Both the position numbers and the translations under genes were made by a program. Shown piece after piece: positions 52,075-63,022 of a stretch of DNA of 64,000 bases. Positions within the stretch are counted from its first letter, which is position 1. Each line of letters starts with the position of its first letter. Origin of the DNA: Onchidella celtica (lineage: Eukaryota; Mollusca; Gastropoda; Systellommatophora; Onchidiidae); contig OZ007579.1 in the NCBI GenBank assembly GCA_963931925.1, forward strand, positions 38,361,566 through 38,425,565, in the 5' to 3' direction. Under the pieces are notes generated by a model. That model did no database searches, was not told the DNA's origin, and saw nothing but the letters and a program-made list of their open reading frames with translations.

Positions 52075-52130
52075 CTAGAAAGAAACATTATATCCCTAAT
52101 AACGCCAGGGACTCCAGCTAGTTTATTCGA
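52075..52130 (+). mobile_element. possible Helitron-like 3' end
   Basis: AACGCCAGGGACTCCAGCTAGT resembles the CTAGT end at 45166, but the hairpin is weak. A CT microsatellite (51935-51990) lies upstream. Confidence 0.25.
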
Positions 52131-52388
52131 AGAATAATACTAAATTTTCTTTACACCCAAAAGCTCAGCCGATCCCTGATCGACCCCATGGGTATTTTCC
52201 AACCCCTGGATTGCCCTAACAATCCTCCTGGGAACCCCTGCTGGTCTCCTGGAAGGCATTAGCGCCCCCCCCCCCATTTTTCCCTCAACTGTCTGAACAC
52301 TGTGGGGGGGGGGGGGTGGTCTCCTGGGCGTCGGAAGCTTTAAGGAACTATCAATATCTGTCAGGGTGATATTTGCTCCGATGTCCCA

Positions 52389-52761
52389 TTTTAGGTCTTT
52401 ATTTTAGGAGGTTCGATGTCCTTGGCATTTACACCTCACTTTTTCTTGTTTTTATTTTTCTAGTTGTGGTTGGGATTCGTTTTTTCAGAATTTTGCCCAG
52501 GCAGCGGCCCTGTACGGTCTGCTCTTCACGATTTCCAACTGCCAAGGTATCTTTAACATGGGCAACGCGAGCACTGACGATCCGAAATTTTCGTCCTTAT
52601 CCGAGAAGACTAGGTGCTCGATCCTACCCACCATAGGATTAGGGACAGGAAAAATATGAGACAAATCTCAAAATTCCAACATGCCTGCACCGACCGGTAT
52701 TCGAACCCGGTACCTTCGACATGAGAGGCGAGTAGTTTGCCTCTAGACCACCGTGTCCCCC
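52389..52761 (-). mobile_element. SINE copy 9, near full length
   Basis: Tail (TAGGTCTTTATTTTAGGAGG, CTTGGCATTTACACCTCAC), body (TTTCGTCCTTATCCGAGAAG, CTAGGTGCTCGATCC) and head (GACCGGTATTCGAACCCGGT) are all present on the minus strand. Confidence 0.92.
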
Positions 52762-53330
52762 GAGGTCCCAGCCTGGACTACCAGAAACTGTTTATATCTG
52801 TAGAGGTGAACATTGCTCTGACGTCCCGGTATGGACTGGCAGAAACTCTCATTATGTAAAGAGGCGAACATCGTCCTGAAGTCCCAGTCCGGATTTGCAA
52901 GAAACTGTCTGTATCTGTAAAGGCGAACATTGCTTTGGAGTCTCAGTCTGGACTCGTAGAAACGATCATTATCTGTAGAGGTGAACATTGCCCTGAAAGT
53001 CCCAGTCTGGACTCGCAGAAACTATCATTATCTGTAGAGGCGAAGATTGCTCTCAAGTCCCGGTCTGAACTCGCAGAAACTATCATTATCTGTAGAGGCG
53101 AAGATTGCTCTCAAGTCCCGGTCTGAACTCGCAGAAACTATCATTATCTGTAGAGGCGAAGATTGCTCTCAAGTCCCGGTCTGAACTCGCAGAAACTATC
53201 ATTATCTGTAGAGGCGAAGATTGCTCTCAAGTCCCGGTCTGAACTCGCAGAAACTATCATTATCTGTAGAGGCGAAGATTGCTCTCAAGTCCCGGTCTGA
53301 ACTCGCAGAAACTGTCTGTATCTGGTCTTG
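52762..53330 (+). repeat. ~10 x 58-bp tandem array with a divergence gradient
   Basis: Units start near CAGAAACT(A/G)TC and carry TCTGTAGAGGCGAA and AAGTCCCGGTCTG. The last five (CGGTCTGAAC at 53061, 53119, 53177, 53235, 53293) are exactly 58 bp apart and identical by eye. The five or so units on the left differ in both sequence and length. The array starts at the SINE edge. Confidence 0.93.
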
Positions 53331-53900
53331 CAGAGTCGTGAGCACACCGGGCACGGGAAATTGGTTATTGGTACAGGGGTGAACGTTGCACTGTGATGTT
53401 GTTCCCGTGTTGCCTTGTTAGGAGACAAAAAGATGCAACACGACAATAATTCTGCAGTGCAGATTCATCTACGAAACATTATCGCCAACTTATAAATACA
53501 AAGCAAAAGGAGGAAGCAGCCTGATGGGGAGCCCTTTTGAGGACCAGTAAGCAAAGGAAGAAAGAAAGCAAGCAAGCAAGGACGAAAAGGAACAAGATCA
53601 AGAACAGGACAGTGGAACCCAACTGGGAGCCCTTTTAAGGGCTAAGAAAGCCAGAGAGAAGACAACAACAAAACCACGAAAAGAAGCAACAGGAACGGCA
53701 ACAAGAAATTGCGAGGTGTAAATGCCCAAAGAAAATCCCCCTAAAACAAAGACATAAACATATGAAACATCTCAAAGAATGGGCCTAAAATATGCCCTGT
53801 CCTTCTTTTCGGGTTATAACTTTGCACGAATAATCGTTTCTTTTGGTCACTAGGAAAGGAAATTGAACGAAAAACTAGTAAAACAGGCCTGGAGATAGAC
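53331..53900. other. intergenic; decayed SINE tail near 53640-53760
   Basis: 53695-53760 (GAGGTGTAAATGCCCAAAG, then CCCCTAAAACAAAGACATAA) is a + strand SINE tail remnant. Two short duplicated segments contain GGGAGCCCTTTT (near 53526 and 53616). No gene. Confidence 0.5.
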
Positions 53901-53904
53901 AGCT

Positions 53905-54313
53905 CCGTCGACACTTTGGTCTAGAGGCCAGGTGCTCACCCTTCATGCCGAAAGTACCGGGTTCGATCGCCGGTCGGTGCAGGCATGTTGAAATTTGGGA
54001 GCGGGGTGGGGTGGGGGGGGGGGGATTGCTGTCCCTGATCCTTTGGTAGGTAGCATCGAGCACCTAGTCTTCTCGGATAAGGACGAAAACCTCGGAGAGC
54101 CCGTGTGCACGTTGGGCACGTTAAAGATAGCTTGGCAGTTGAAAGTCGAGAAGAGCAGTCCGAACAAGGCTGCTGCTGCTCATGCAATATTCTAAAAAAA
54201 GAAAAAAAATCAACTAATCTCAACCACAAAAACACACAGACACAAGAAGAAAAAAAAGAAGAAAAGTGAGGTGTAAATGCAAGAGCAACGAACCCCCTAA
54301 GACCTAAACACAC
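53905..54313 (+). mobile_element. SINE copy 10, near full length
   Basis: Head (TTTGGTCTAGAGGCCAGGTG; GGGTTCGATCGCCGG B-box area), body (CTCGGATAAGGACGAAAACC; GTGTGCACGTTGGGCACGTT) and tail (GTGAGGTGTAAATGC ... GACCTAAACACAC). A G-rich run (54002-54025) sits after the head. Confidence 0.92.
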
Positions 54314-56104
54314 TTTGCAAATATAAAATTTGACAAGACCGGAGAGAACGAAGTAGACCAGGAAGTTCATGTTATGATTCTGATATTTAACATTGTATAT
54401 CACATTCACAACCAAAACCATGTCCTGCTTAACTAATTAGCACCAGACTGTTTCGGCTGTGGCTAATCAATTAATTAGCTATATTTCCTTTGTCGTGTGG
54501 GGCATTTCTGTCTTTGGTCAGCAAGGGTCAGTTGTTGGGTCTGTTAAAGTATACGATATTACCTCGTCATGACTGACCGCGCGACAAGAAATTTAACGAA
54601 ATTAAAAAAACAACAAAACCAATCTGGCTAAAGTCTCTTTCAATTAAAATGTTATTGTGCAAGTTGCATGAAATAATTATGCAAATATGTAATTACAAGA
54701 CGAAGTCATGTGGCTGGCGAGACCAAACCTGTGAGAGAACACAGAACGCTTCGAGCGCCAGAAAGCTAGCACTTCAAAACAAGCACTATGTAGCTTCGTG
54801 AAGTATTCCACTCAACCCTGCGGATCCATTACAGGATTCTTTTCTGACGTGGACCCTCAGTGCATCTTGTCATTTCTGAAAGAGGTCGAACTCTACAAGC
54901 TGATGTAACAGACTTTTGTCATGTTTACAAATTTCATATAGTATGAATATATAAATGAATATATATATATGAATATATATAGTATTTACAATATGGGCCC
55001 TTTTCCCATTAGATTTTTACTTCACTTTTATCTGATCGTACCCATAGGCATCTGAGGGCTGAAAGCTGGCCCAAAGAAAGATAACGAACAAACCGTCAGA
55101 GGCGCAAAGTGGCCGATATTGTGCCTACGCGCAGTTACACCCAAACTCAAACTCAAACACACTCAAACCCTATTGACATCACAGAGAATGCTCATGGTAA
55201 GAAGCTTGCTGGGTAGTGCCTCGCTTGTACAATCAAGCGTATTTTGAAGTATCGGAAATGAATTCTTTTTCCGGCCTTGAAGCGACTGGCTATGGAGTGA
55301 AATAAGTACTTTTCGATCTTAAGGTACCAAAATGGATATATCGACTTTCTGGGTTTTTACTTTACTTTTATGGAATTGAAAGTATTTCTTAGGCCCAGGG
55401 GGTCACTTTAAATGAAACTACAACGACCAGGAGTATATTTTTTAGTGCAAGGCTCAAGGCTTATTTGAAGAGATAGAGCAAGTTGGCCCCCCGACTATCC
55501 TGAGGTGAGAATAAAATCTGTCAGGGTGATGTTTCAGTTGACGAAAAAGATGGTGGTATTTACCAATATCTTTCTTTATTTCTTCTCCTTTTTTCAACAC
55601 AAATTTTGGTAAAACATTGTCCAACAAGAAATGAAGATTATCCTTCGACTGACGAAGATGTCAGGTTTAAACACGAGAGACTCTGGTTACTGGTGAAGCG
55701 CTTGCTTTTTCGGGCTTTATCTACGTGCACCCTCGGCAGTAACAGGCACTTTCTTAAAATGCACCAGTCTGGAGGTGCCAGCTTTCTCCTTCTGGAAGCA
55801 TTCACGATGTTCTCTCCCTTGAAAAGGTGTCTGCATGCCTTGAATAAAACACTCCAGCTCTTTCATTAAATCATTTACGTGTATTCTTATCCCGAAGCTT
55901 GCTTTTCTGTACCAGATGCATTACGCAATAGTACAGTACAGAGGATCGCAGCAGAGAATATTATATATATAAAACAACAACAAAAAACACAGAAAATCTA
56001 TGAGAGCAGCAGTTATTTGATTTTCCTTTTAATTAGTTTTATTTTCTTACATTTTTTTCCCCCATGAAGGTCTGTTGACCGGGAATTTTCTTTTTTGGCC
56101 ACAT
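54314..56104. other. intergenic; no gene seen, R2 repeat at 54838-54905
   Basis: 54838-54905 (TTTTCTGACGTGGACCCTCA, GAAAGAGGTCGAACTCTACA) is a family R2 copy. An (AT)n run is at 54945-54980. 55140-55175 carries AACTCAAACTCAAAC runs. Open frames at 55606-56067 lack family support. Confidence 0.45.
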
Positions 56105-56129
56105 TTGGACAGAACAATGACAGAATTCA

Positions 56130-57392
56130 ACAAGAAGAAGAAGAAGAAGAACAAGAACAAGAACAAGAAGAAGAACAAGAACAAGAAGAAGAAGAAGAAG
56201 AAGAAGAAGAACAGAACAAGAACAAGAACAAGAACAAGAAGAAGAAGAAGAACAAGAACAGAACAAGAACAAGAACAAGAACAAGAAGAAGAACAAGAAC
56301 AGAACAAGAAGAACAAGAACAAGAACAAGAAGAACAAGAAGAACAAGAACAAGAACAAGAAGAACAAGAACAAGAAGAACAAGAACAAGAACACGAATAA
56401 CAAGAACAGGAACAAGAACAAGAAGAACAAGAACAAGAAGAACAAGAACAAAAACAAGAAGAACAAGAACAAGAACAAAAACAAGAAGAACAAGAACAAG
56501 AACAAGAAGAAGAAGAACAAGAACAAGAACAAGAAGAACAAGAACAAGAAGAACAAGAACAAGAACAAGAACAAGAATAACAAGAACAGGAACAAGGACA
56601 AGAAGAACAAGAACAAGAAGAACAAGAACAAGAACAAGAACAAAAACAAGAAGAACAAGAACAAGAACAAGAACAAAAACCAGAAGAACAAGAACAAGAA
56701 CAAAAACAAGAAGAACAAGAACAAGAACAAGAACAAGAACAAAAACAAAAAGAACAAGAACAAGAACAAGAAGAACAAGAACAAGAAGAACAAGAACAAG
56801 AACAAGAACAAGAATAACAAGAACATGAACAAGGACAAGAAGAACAAGAACAAGAAGAACAAGAACAAGAACAAGAACAAAAACAAGAAGAACAAGAACA
56901 AGAACAAGAACAAGAACAAAAACAAGAAGAACAAGAACAAGAACTAGAACAAGAACAAGAACAAAAACAAGAAGAACAAGAACAAGAACAAAAACAAGAA
57001 GAACAAGAACAAGAACAAGAACAAGAAGAACAAGAAGAACAAGAACAAGAACAAAAACAAGAACAAGAACAAGAAGAACAAGAACAAGAAGAACAAGAAC
57101 AAGAAGAACAAGAACAAGAAGAACAAGAACAAGAACAAGAAGAACAAGAACAAGAAGAAGAACAAGAAGAAGAAGAAGAAGAAGAAGAACAAGAACAAGA
57201 ACAAGAAGAACAAGAACAAGAACAAGAACAAGAAGAACAAGAACAAGAAGAACAAGAACAAGAACAAAAAACAAGAAGAACAAGAACAAGAACAAGAAGA
57301 ACAAGAACAAGAACAAGAAGAACAAGAACAAGAAGAACAAGAAGAACAAGAACAAGAAGAACAAGAAGAACAAGAACAAGAACAAGAACTAG

Positions 57393-57423
<31 letters not shown>

Positions 57424-57424
57424 G
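56130..57424 (+). repeat. 1.3-kb (AAGAAC/AAGAAG)n array
   Basis: Nearly pure mix of AAGAAC and AAGAAG hexamers, with AACAAC at the right end. AAGAATAACAAGAAC landmarks recur at about 56392, 56573 and 56811, showing longer-period (about 180-240 bp) duplication. Frames of up to 448 codons are open on both strands because the units lack stops; they are not genes. Confidence 0.97.
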
Positions 57425-58569
57425 TATTCATGGCGCCTTGCAGAAGTAGACGCTTTCGAGAAAACTAATTGTAACAAGGAAGAAAAATACAATGGTGATC
57501 TTGAGAAGGATGATAGCCCCGCCAGCAAGGCTCTGTAAAATACGATTTTTTCTTGGGTGTGTTGAGGGGTGGGGTGGAGAGGGCACTGTGACACTGACAC
57601 TATTATAGTGCATTTAGAAAGTTGTGCCCTCAGTCTCTTGCAATTTTCTCCAACACTTGCAGTAAGTTTTTGCGTACAATCTTAACCTTGCCGGGACCTC
57701 AAGACTTTCTGATCGGTAAATACATCGGGCAATGTGAAATATTTAAAGCAACAAATTTCTTTGACCTTTTTGACATATTACAAAAAGTACGCCTTAAAAT
57801 TTTTGCAGTAAACTCACCATCACTATAGTGTGTTCAACAATATACGGTTTTACATTTATATTCGCGGCTTGCCTTGATGAATTCCGACAAAATTTGGCAT
57901 AGCCCGCTGTTTCCATTTGTTTTAACCGAGAACTGTTAGTGTTTATTCACATGTAAAGGGTGAAAGATTGAACAGTTTTCTTCATATATATATAAACAAA
58001 AACGCGGAAAATACAGTGTTGCAAAAGGCAGAAATGCTACCGTGCTCACAGAAATGTCGTCTTAGGGGCATGTCTGCATATAGCACTAGCCTGTTTACTT
58101 CAGTATTCAGTATTGCTGACATAGTGCAGAGAATGTCAATGATAGTGCTTAAACTATATAACTGCTTAAACAATTCCCGTTCACGTGCAGTTTTCTCTGA
58201 ACCGACAACATTCGTTATTTATTATTGAAATTTATATCAAAACTGGAATGGCCAAAAAAAAAAAAGAAAAAAGTTTTACCCTTGGGGTGCGTGACAGATT
58301 GAAAACCTACGACTTCTGTGGCGTGAAAAGGTTTGGTGATGCCCCATCACGCCCAGGGCATGAGGCATGATCAGGCTACAAATCAACCTCTGTTTTATAT
58401 TGCATTCAGACATCCTGTCATTCATAACGCAGCATCATCAACATCTTAAGGCACTTTTGCTGATCACAACCTACAGAGACCATGCTGAGACCTTGATCAT
58501 CAATTCAAAACCTCTGTTCATTACTCTGGTAACAAAATGGAACATCCAATGCTCCTCTTTTCTGTTGCA
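57425..58569. other. intergenic; no gene seen
   Basis: AT-rich, no recognised repeat or coding feature. Confidence 0.4.
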
Positions 58570-58732
58570 TTTTTCGTAAACTCTTGATGTGGAATGTCTC
58601 TTGGTTAAAAATGACTGATCATAATATAATGAAATTAGAGCTTTGCCAACGTAATTCTTTCCACGAGCCGCGTTTTGACAATCAGACAGCCGCATGTAGC
58701 TCGTGAGCCGCAGTTTGGCCACCCCTGATGTA
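58570..58732 (-). mobile_element. hAT-type terminal fragment
   Basis: The right edge, GTGAGCCGCAGTTTGGCCACCCCTG (read in two parts), is the reverse complement of the CAGGGGTGGCCAAACTGCGG ends of hAT elements. Another copy of the GAGCCGC motif is at 58664. No transposase remains. Confidence 0.6.
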
Positions 58733-58804
58733 TGTCCTCTTACAGCTCCGTCAAAGAACATATCCCACACCGGATAACGAAGTGATTCTTGTCTTACCTA
58801 ACCG

Positions 58805-59170
58805 TTGGTTCACACCAAACTGGCGACAACGGGCGTGTGAACACAGCCTGAGTGACAACGGTACATAGTTTCTCTAAATCATAATTATTGTGATTGTTTT
58901 TCTTTAATTTCACGTACTCCAAGCCGCCAGGCCCATGGCGTCTAAAAAAAGCACAGGTGGGACGCTTGAAGAAAAATTTAAATGTACAGTTTTTTTCATC
59001 ACATGTTATTTTCGAGCACAGATTTGAATTCAGCGACCCAAAATTAGGTACGGGCGCGAAGGCGTGGCGTTTTATCGCTTTATAAAGATTTTTTTGGGGT
59101 AAATATTCATGTTTAGTCATTTCAAAACGGGCGCTCGGCCGTGTTCGCGCGCCAGTTTGGTGTGAACGAA
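58805..59170. mobile_element. MITE just downstream of the NXPE-like gene
   Basis: GGTTCACACCAAACTGGCG at the left mirrors CGCCAGTTTGGTGTGAACG at the right (365 bp apart). It lies about 50 bp beyond the end of the NXPE-like coding region. Confidence 0.85.
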
Positions 59171-59208
59171 GGGAAGATGTTGTGACAGTCAATTTATGGA
59201 ATTACAAT

Positions 59209-59222
59209 CAAATGTTTATTTA
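59209..59222 (-). terminator. AATAAA overlapping the NXPE-like stop codon
   Basis: On the minus strand the stop region reads TAAATAAAC, so a canonical AATAAA lies within three bases of the stop. If used, the 3' UTR would be only about 15-25 nt long. Usage is not shown by the sequence. Confidence 0.35.
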
Positions 59223-59995
59223 GCTGCACTTGAATGATAACAATGACCTAACCATTTCATGAGGAACAGTGGGGGATGGATGAAAATCTCGATTTTCTAA
59301 TAAAACAGTCATTTCCCAGCCATCCATAAACATCACCTTGTTTTCCAAACCTTTGAAGATTTTCTTGATCACTTCTATCAGAAAGATTCCTAAGCTGTCG
59401 CCTCCTATCGTATGATTATCCGACCAGCCATCAAACGCCACATGGGGACCTCTGAAAGCTAATGTGACATTGGGATTTCTCTTAAGAAGGCGGACCATGG
59501 CACCACGGACTGCTACCAACAGGTCATAAACAACGCTTAAATGCGAAGTAACTATGTGAAGGTAGTGGTGAACGATAACAATATGTTTCCCATTTGATGG
59601 TATGGAATCGATTTGTTTAGCCACACCTCCGTTTGGTAATCGATCTACCCAATGGCCACGTAAATACAGTGGGTATTCTAAATGCGAAAAATTGATAACG
59701 AGATTTTGGTTCGTGTTAATGCATGCAGCTTTATAGGGCAAAGCCGCGTGTATTTTGACTTCACAGAGCAAATTATTCAGAAAGACGTTATAAAGACGAC
59801 GACCATTAGAATCTCCAAAGATCCACACTTGGGTGTTCCTCAGACATGCGGCTCCCCATTCAGGGGTCAGGTGAGGTCTCCGGCACTGTAATGACACCCA
59901 CTGGCTTCCGTTCCAGTAACCGCTAGGCCCTTTTTCAGTGTCCCACGTGATGCTGAAACTTAGGTCACGACAGGGAGGTAATTCTCTGCGTTTTC
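59220..59995 (-). CDS. NXPE-family PC-esterase-domain protein, last exon
   Basis: Acceptor TATTTTTGCAG|G (exon starts at 59995) and stop TAA at 59220-59222; about 257 codons. Encodes RRELPPCRDLSFSITWD, then GPSGYWNGSQWVSLQC, CLRNTQVWIFGDSNGRRLYN, a central RGAMVRLLKRNPNVTLAFRG, and a final FMDGWEMTVLLENRDFHPSP. These are the LPPC, PSGYW, FGDS (Ser codon 59808-59810), RLL.R.P and D.WEMT..HP motifs of the PC-esterase domain of NXPE (neurexophilin and PC-esterase domain) proteins. Members are usually secreted or type II membrane proteins; the substrate in invertebrates is unknown. The gene is convergent with the T-box gene. Confidence 0.85.
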
Positions 59996-60296
59996 CTGCA
60001 AAAATAGATTCAGATCATCAGGGCAATATTGTGAGCTTCATATTTTTCCTAAGCTGTGCTGTAAATACATGTATTTACAACCCTCAATTAAAATGTTTAA
60101 TGCAAAAAGAAAAGGCAAATTAATGGAGGAAAAAAAAAATTAAAACGAAAGAGAAACGTTCTATGAGCCCTACCGTCAAATTGTACTCACAATAGGCTTT
60201 TATGTGAACTTTGTTGTCCGCGTTAAGAACATTACAGCCGCCAGTCCAAACTCATCTCATTCTAAGACAAACAAACAGAGTGGAGAGGCGGGAAGG

Positions 60297-60334
60297 GGTA
60301 GAGCGCGCGCGCGCGCACACACACACACACACGC
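60297..60334 (+). repeat. (GC)n and (CA)n microsatellite
   Basis: GCGCGCGCGCGC followed by ACACACACACAC, in the last intron of the NXPE-like gene. Confidence 0.9.
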
Positions 60335-60352
60335 AGAGCTAGAGGGTTTATG

Positions 60353-60496
60353 CCCGGCGCGCACTATCCCGTTTTGCCTGCTGCACGGCGTGCAAAGCAG
60401 ATTTTTGCTGCCTTGGCAAAGGGGTTTACTGTGCTGCACGCCACGCGAAAGATTGCTTGCATTGTTAATTTTATCATATTGCGCGTCGGGCCTAAG
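60353..60496. mobile_element. MITE, family M4, single unit
   Basis: GCCCGGCGCGCACTAT at the left mirrors ATATTGCGCGTCGGGC at the right. The inside matches one unit of 39449-39736 (GCCTGCTGCACGGCGTGCAA, GCTGCACGCCACGCGAAAGA). Confidence 0.85.
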
Positions 60497-60539
60497 AGTC
60501 GCAATAAGATACGTCACAGAGTTGGAAAAGGTTGTATTG

Positions 60540-60635
60540 AGAGAGAAAGAGAGAGAGAGATAGAGAGAGAGACAAAGAGAGAGAGAGAAAGAAAAAGAGA
60601 GAGAGAGAAAGAGAGAGAGACAAAGAGAGAGAGAA

Positions 60636-60670
<35 letters not shown>

Positions 60671-60755
60671 GAGACACAGACAGATACCGAGACAAAGAGA
60701 CAAAGACAGAGAGAGAAAGACAGAGAGAGACAGAGAGAAAGAGAGTGAGAGAAGA
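60540..60755 (+). repeat. GA/GACA-rich tract
   Basis: GAGAGAAAGAGAGA and (GACA)n runs; compositional open frames only. Confidence 0.9.
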
Positions 60756-60945
60756 TCTAGGACATTCGCAGTAAGACACGGTGCATAGTTGGAAAGAAAG
60801 GTTGTACTATGCAAAATCGTAAGTTTAATTGTCCAGTAAGGTCTGGCATCAAACAACGTGTACACGAGTTTAAGATTGGTCACTAAGATATCCCTCACTT
60901 GGAGACTTGGAAAACAAAAACTCTGACAAAATCATAGATCTTTAC

Positions 60946-61001
60946 CTTCCTTGTCTACCCGCACAAACACTGTGGATTTGATTGCATGCTCACTTGGGGG
61001 T
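60946..61001 (-). CDS. NXPE-like gene, penultimate exon
   Basis: Acceptor TTCTCTTTCTTCAG|A (exon starts 61001), donor GGAAG|GTAAAG (exon ends 60946). 56 nt: enters phase 2, encodes PPSEHAIKSTVFVRVDKE and leaves phase 1. It joins without a stop to the last exon (VDKEG-KRRELPPC across the junction) and to the exon at 62073-62171 (FVKR-PPSEH). The phase fit on both sides is the main evidence. Confidence 0.72.
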
Positions 61002-61589
61002 CTGAAGAAAGAGAATTATGGTACAAACTGAAGTTTCTGAAACACGAAATCGAGGGATATTTGCCATAATTATTGTTGTATGCGACATCTTGTCGATTTT
61101 GAGGTCTCGTCATGAAATGGGTCCTCTCACTCCTAATTTTAGTAGGACATAAATCTCACGTGAACACTTCCTGTCGTATGTGGGTCACTGCTGTCGGCCG
61201 ATTTAAGCTATTCACCGCCCTCAAGGCTAAAATTAGAACACAGGAATGTGTAGAGAGGGTAGAAAGTGACGGGCGGGGCAGTGGTTGGGGGAGGGGGGGA
61301 GAGGGGGAAGATCTGCACGGGGCACGGCTTTTGAACTCATTAGTTATAAGACAGAAAGCATTCTTCATCAAATGTACTAAAAATAATAACAAAAAAAAGG
61401 TCTTTCTGTTCATTCAACCTATCTAAGCGTGCTGTTGAAATGGTCAATGGCTGCACGGTATTTGCTCCAAATTGTCCTCCATTTACGTTTTCGTCCCCGA
61501 TTACTTCCACCCCCGATCATTTCGCCCCCTTCTCGCCCTTTTCTTCCTTTCACTTCCCCCCCCCCCCCCCCAAATCAAAATCGCCCCTT

Positions 61590-61620
61590 GAGGGCCGACA
61601 GCACCCAAGTTGAGAACCAC
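61590..61620 (-). mobile_element. possible hAT-type terminal fragment
   Basis: CAAGTTGAGAACCACAAATG resembles the reverse complement of a GTGGTTCTCAACTTG-type end. Upstream C-rich sequence contains repeated CCCCGAT / TCGCCCC blocks. Confidence 0.3.
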
Positions 61621-61683
61621 AAATGTAGATAACTGGATCTTTATTAATGTTTAGTTTGTAAGTATACCTCTTCGCTCCGAAAA

Positions 61684-62052
61684 TTTGCCTTATTGTCATT
61701 GCAACCCAGTTACAACTGGAGCAAACACGTCGCCACAGTGCAGCGCCGATCAGCGATTTTTTGGGGTTGGGGAGGCGGTAAGGATTAGTTTCTACATGTA
61801 ATTTTGCCCGGGCAACCGGCCTTATTAGGACTGCTCTTCTCGACCTCCAATAGCCAGGGTATCTCTAACGTGGGCAACGTGCATACAGGCCATCCGAATT
61901 CTTCGCCCTTATCCGAGAAGACTGGATACTCGACCCTACATACCGCAGGATCGGGGACAGGAAAAATATGAGAAAATCCTAAAATTCCAACACCGACCGG
62001 GAATCGAACCCGATACCTTCCGCATGAGAAGCGAACACCAACCTGCCCCAAT
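61684..62052 (-). mobile_element. SINE copy 11 with the alternative tail (tail B), in an intron
   Basis: Minus-strand head (GACCGGGAATCGAACCCGAT) and body (TTCGCCCTTATCCGAGAAGA) at 61790-62052. The normal tail is replaced by tail B (GCAACCCAGTTACAACTGGA region, 61690-61745). It ends about 20 bp from the NXPE exon donor at 62073. Confidence 0.85.
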
Positions 62053-62072
62053 GAGGTACAATATGTTGTTAC

Positions 62073-62171
62073 CGTTTCACAAAGCCAATAAGTTCCAGTT
62101 CGGCCGGAGTGCAGTTTCGTGGTTTTGGGACAGGCAAAGTATGAACAGCATCCCAGTCATCGCATGATAAC
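62073..62171 (-). CDS. NXPE-like gene, internal exon
   Basis: Acceptor TATTTCACGCAG|G (exon starts 62171), donor AAACG|GTAACA (exon ends 62073). 99 nt, open only in the frame that fits: one base, LSCDDWDAVHTLPVPKPRNC then TPAELELIGFVK, two bases. It joins in phase to 60946-61001. There is no strong domain motif by itself; assignment rests on phase, splice sites and strand. Confidence 0.62.
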
Positions 62172-62818
62172 CTGCGTGAAATATAATAATTCATACTCAT
62201 AATTGTTACCAAGGAAGTAAGGCCTCCAGTGGAATCATGAAATGCCCTTTAACCTCTGAGCCTTGAAATGTACAAGATAATTTATTACGTATAGAAAAAC
62301 GTAAAGGTGTACGTGGGTATATTTTTAAAGGTCTTGAAGTTCGTTATATTTTGAATGGTTTCTTTGATTTTGAGCCACACATGAATAGAACGGAAAAGAG
62401 TGCCCCCACAATTTCCTGGAAGCGCCTGCAGGCCAAGCATAATAATATAAAAGTTGGACCGCATCATGGTGCAATTTCGTCGCGTAGAATTTAAAGTATG
62501 ATCGGAAAGGCCTTTCTTGGCCTCATTTTTTGGTGTCTGACCATTTGATACCTTCAGCTATAGGTTGAACGCCGCAAGCCCGCTTTGTTTACTTCCGCCC
62601 GCCAGTGCACTGGTAAATGCTATGGCAAATGCCTACCATTTGTGCTCGTTTGGTTGTCGACATCGAACGTCGGAAGTTGAACTTTTTTTCTGTGCAGCCG
62701 ATTCGTATAGTACAGGAGAAAGTAGCTGAGGAACTGAGTGAGAGAGAAGAAGTTTGTGGATCAAGGTCATACACAGAAAAGACATTTCCAGCTCCATAGA
62801 TCCGAGGAATCCACTTAC

Positions 62819-63022
62819 TTTGATCTGATCAAGTGAATAGGCACTGTGTTCGGCACTAAATGTCAGGATATGTGATGTTTGGCAGGTTGGTCGGTTGTTG
62901 GCCGGCCATTTGTACTTTGGCAGCTTGTACAGATCAACGCCTTCTATGCTTTGTAATGTTTGATGCCATCGCTTCCCCTTCCCCCTTTTTTTCGCCACGG
63001 GATCTAGCGAGTCTCCACTCAC
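62819..63022 (-). other. candidate upstream exon of the NXPE-like gene (weak)
   Basis: The minus-strand open frame ends at a perfect donor (AAA|GTAAGT, exon end 62819). It encodes KRWHQTLQSIEGVDLYKLPK then YKWPANNRPTCQTSHILTF and ends SLDQIK. The donor is phase 0, which does not join to 62171 (needs phase 2), so at least one more exon would be needed. No good acceptor was seen on the right. Could be an unrelated open frame. Confidence 0.28.

Noticed and set aside
55606-56067. Open frames of 87 and 62 residues in the intergenic region
   Set aside because: No recognisable motif, no supporting splice or promoter signals.
56039-57600. Long open frames (up to 448 residues) on both strands
   Set aside because: AAGAAC/AAGAAG array; Lys/Asn, Glu/Gln and Leu/Val/Phe polymers are pure composition effects.
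60180-60260. Possible NXPE exon ending at a GTGAGT donor (minus strand, near 60190)
   Set aside because: Joining it to the last exon makes TGA at the junction, and the exon at 60946-61001 gives a perfect phase fit directly.
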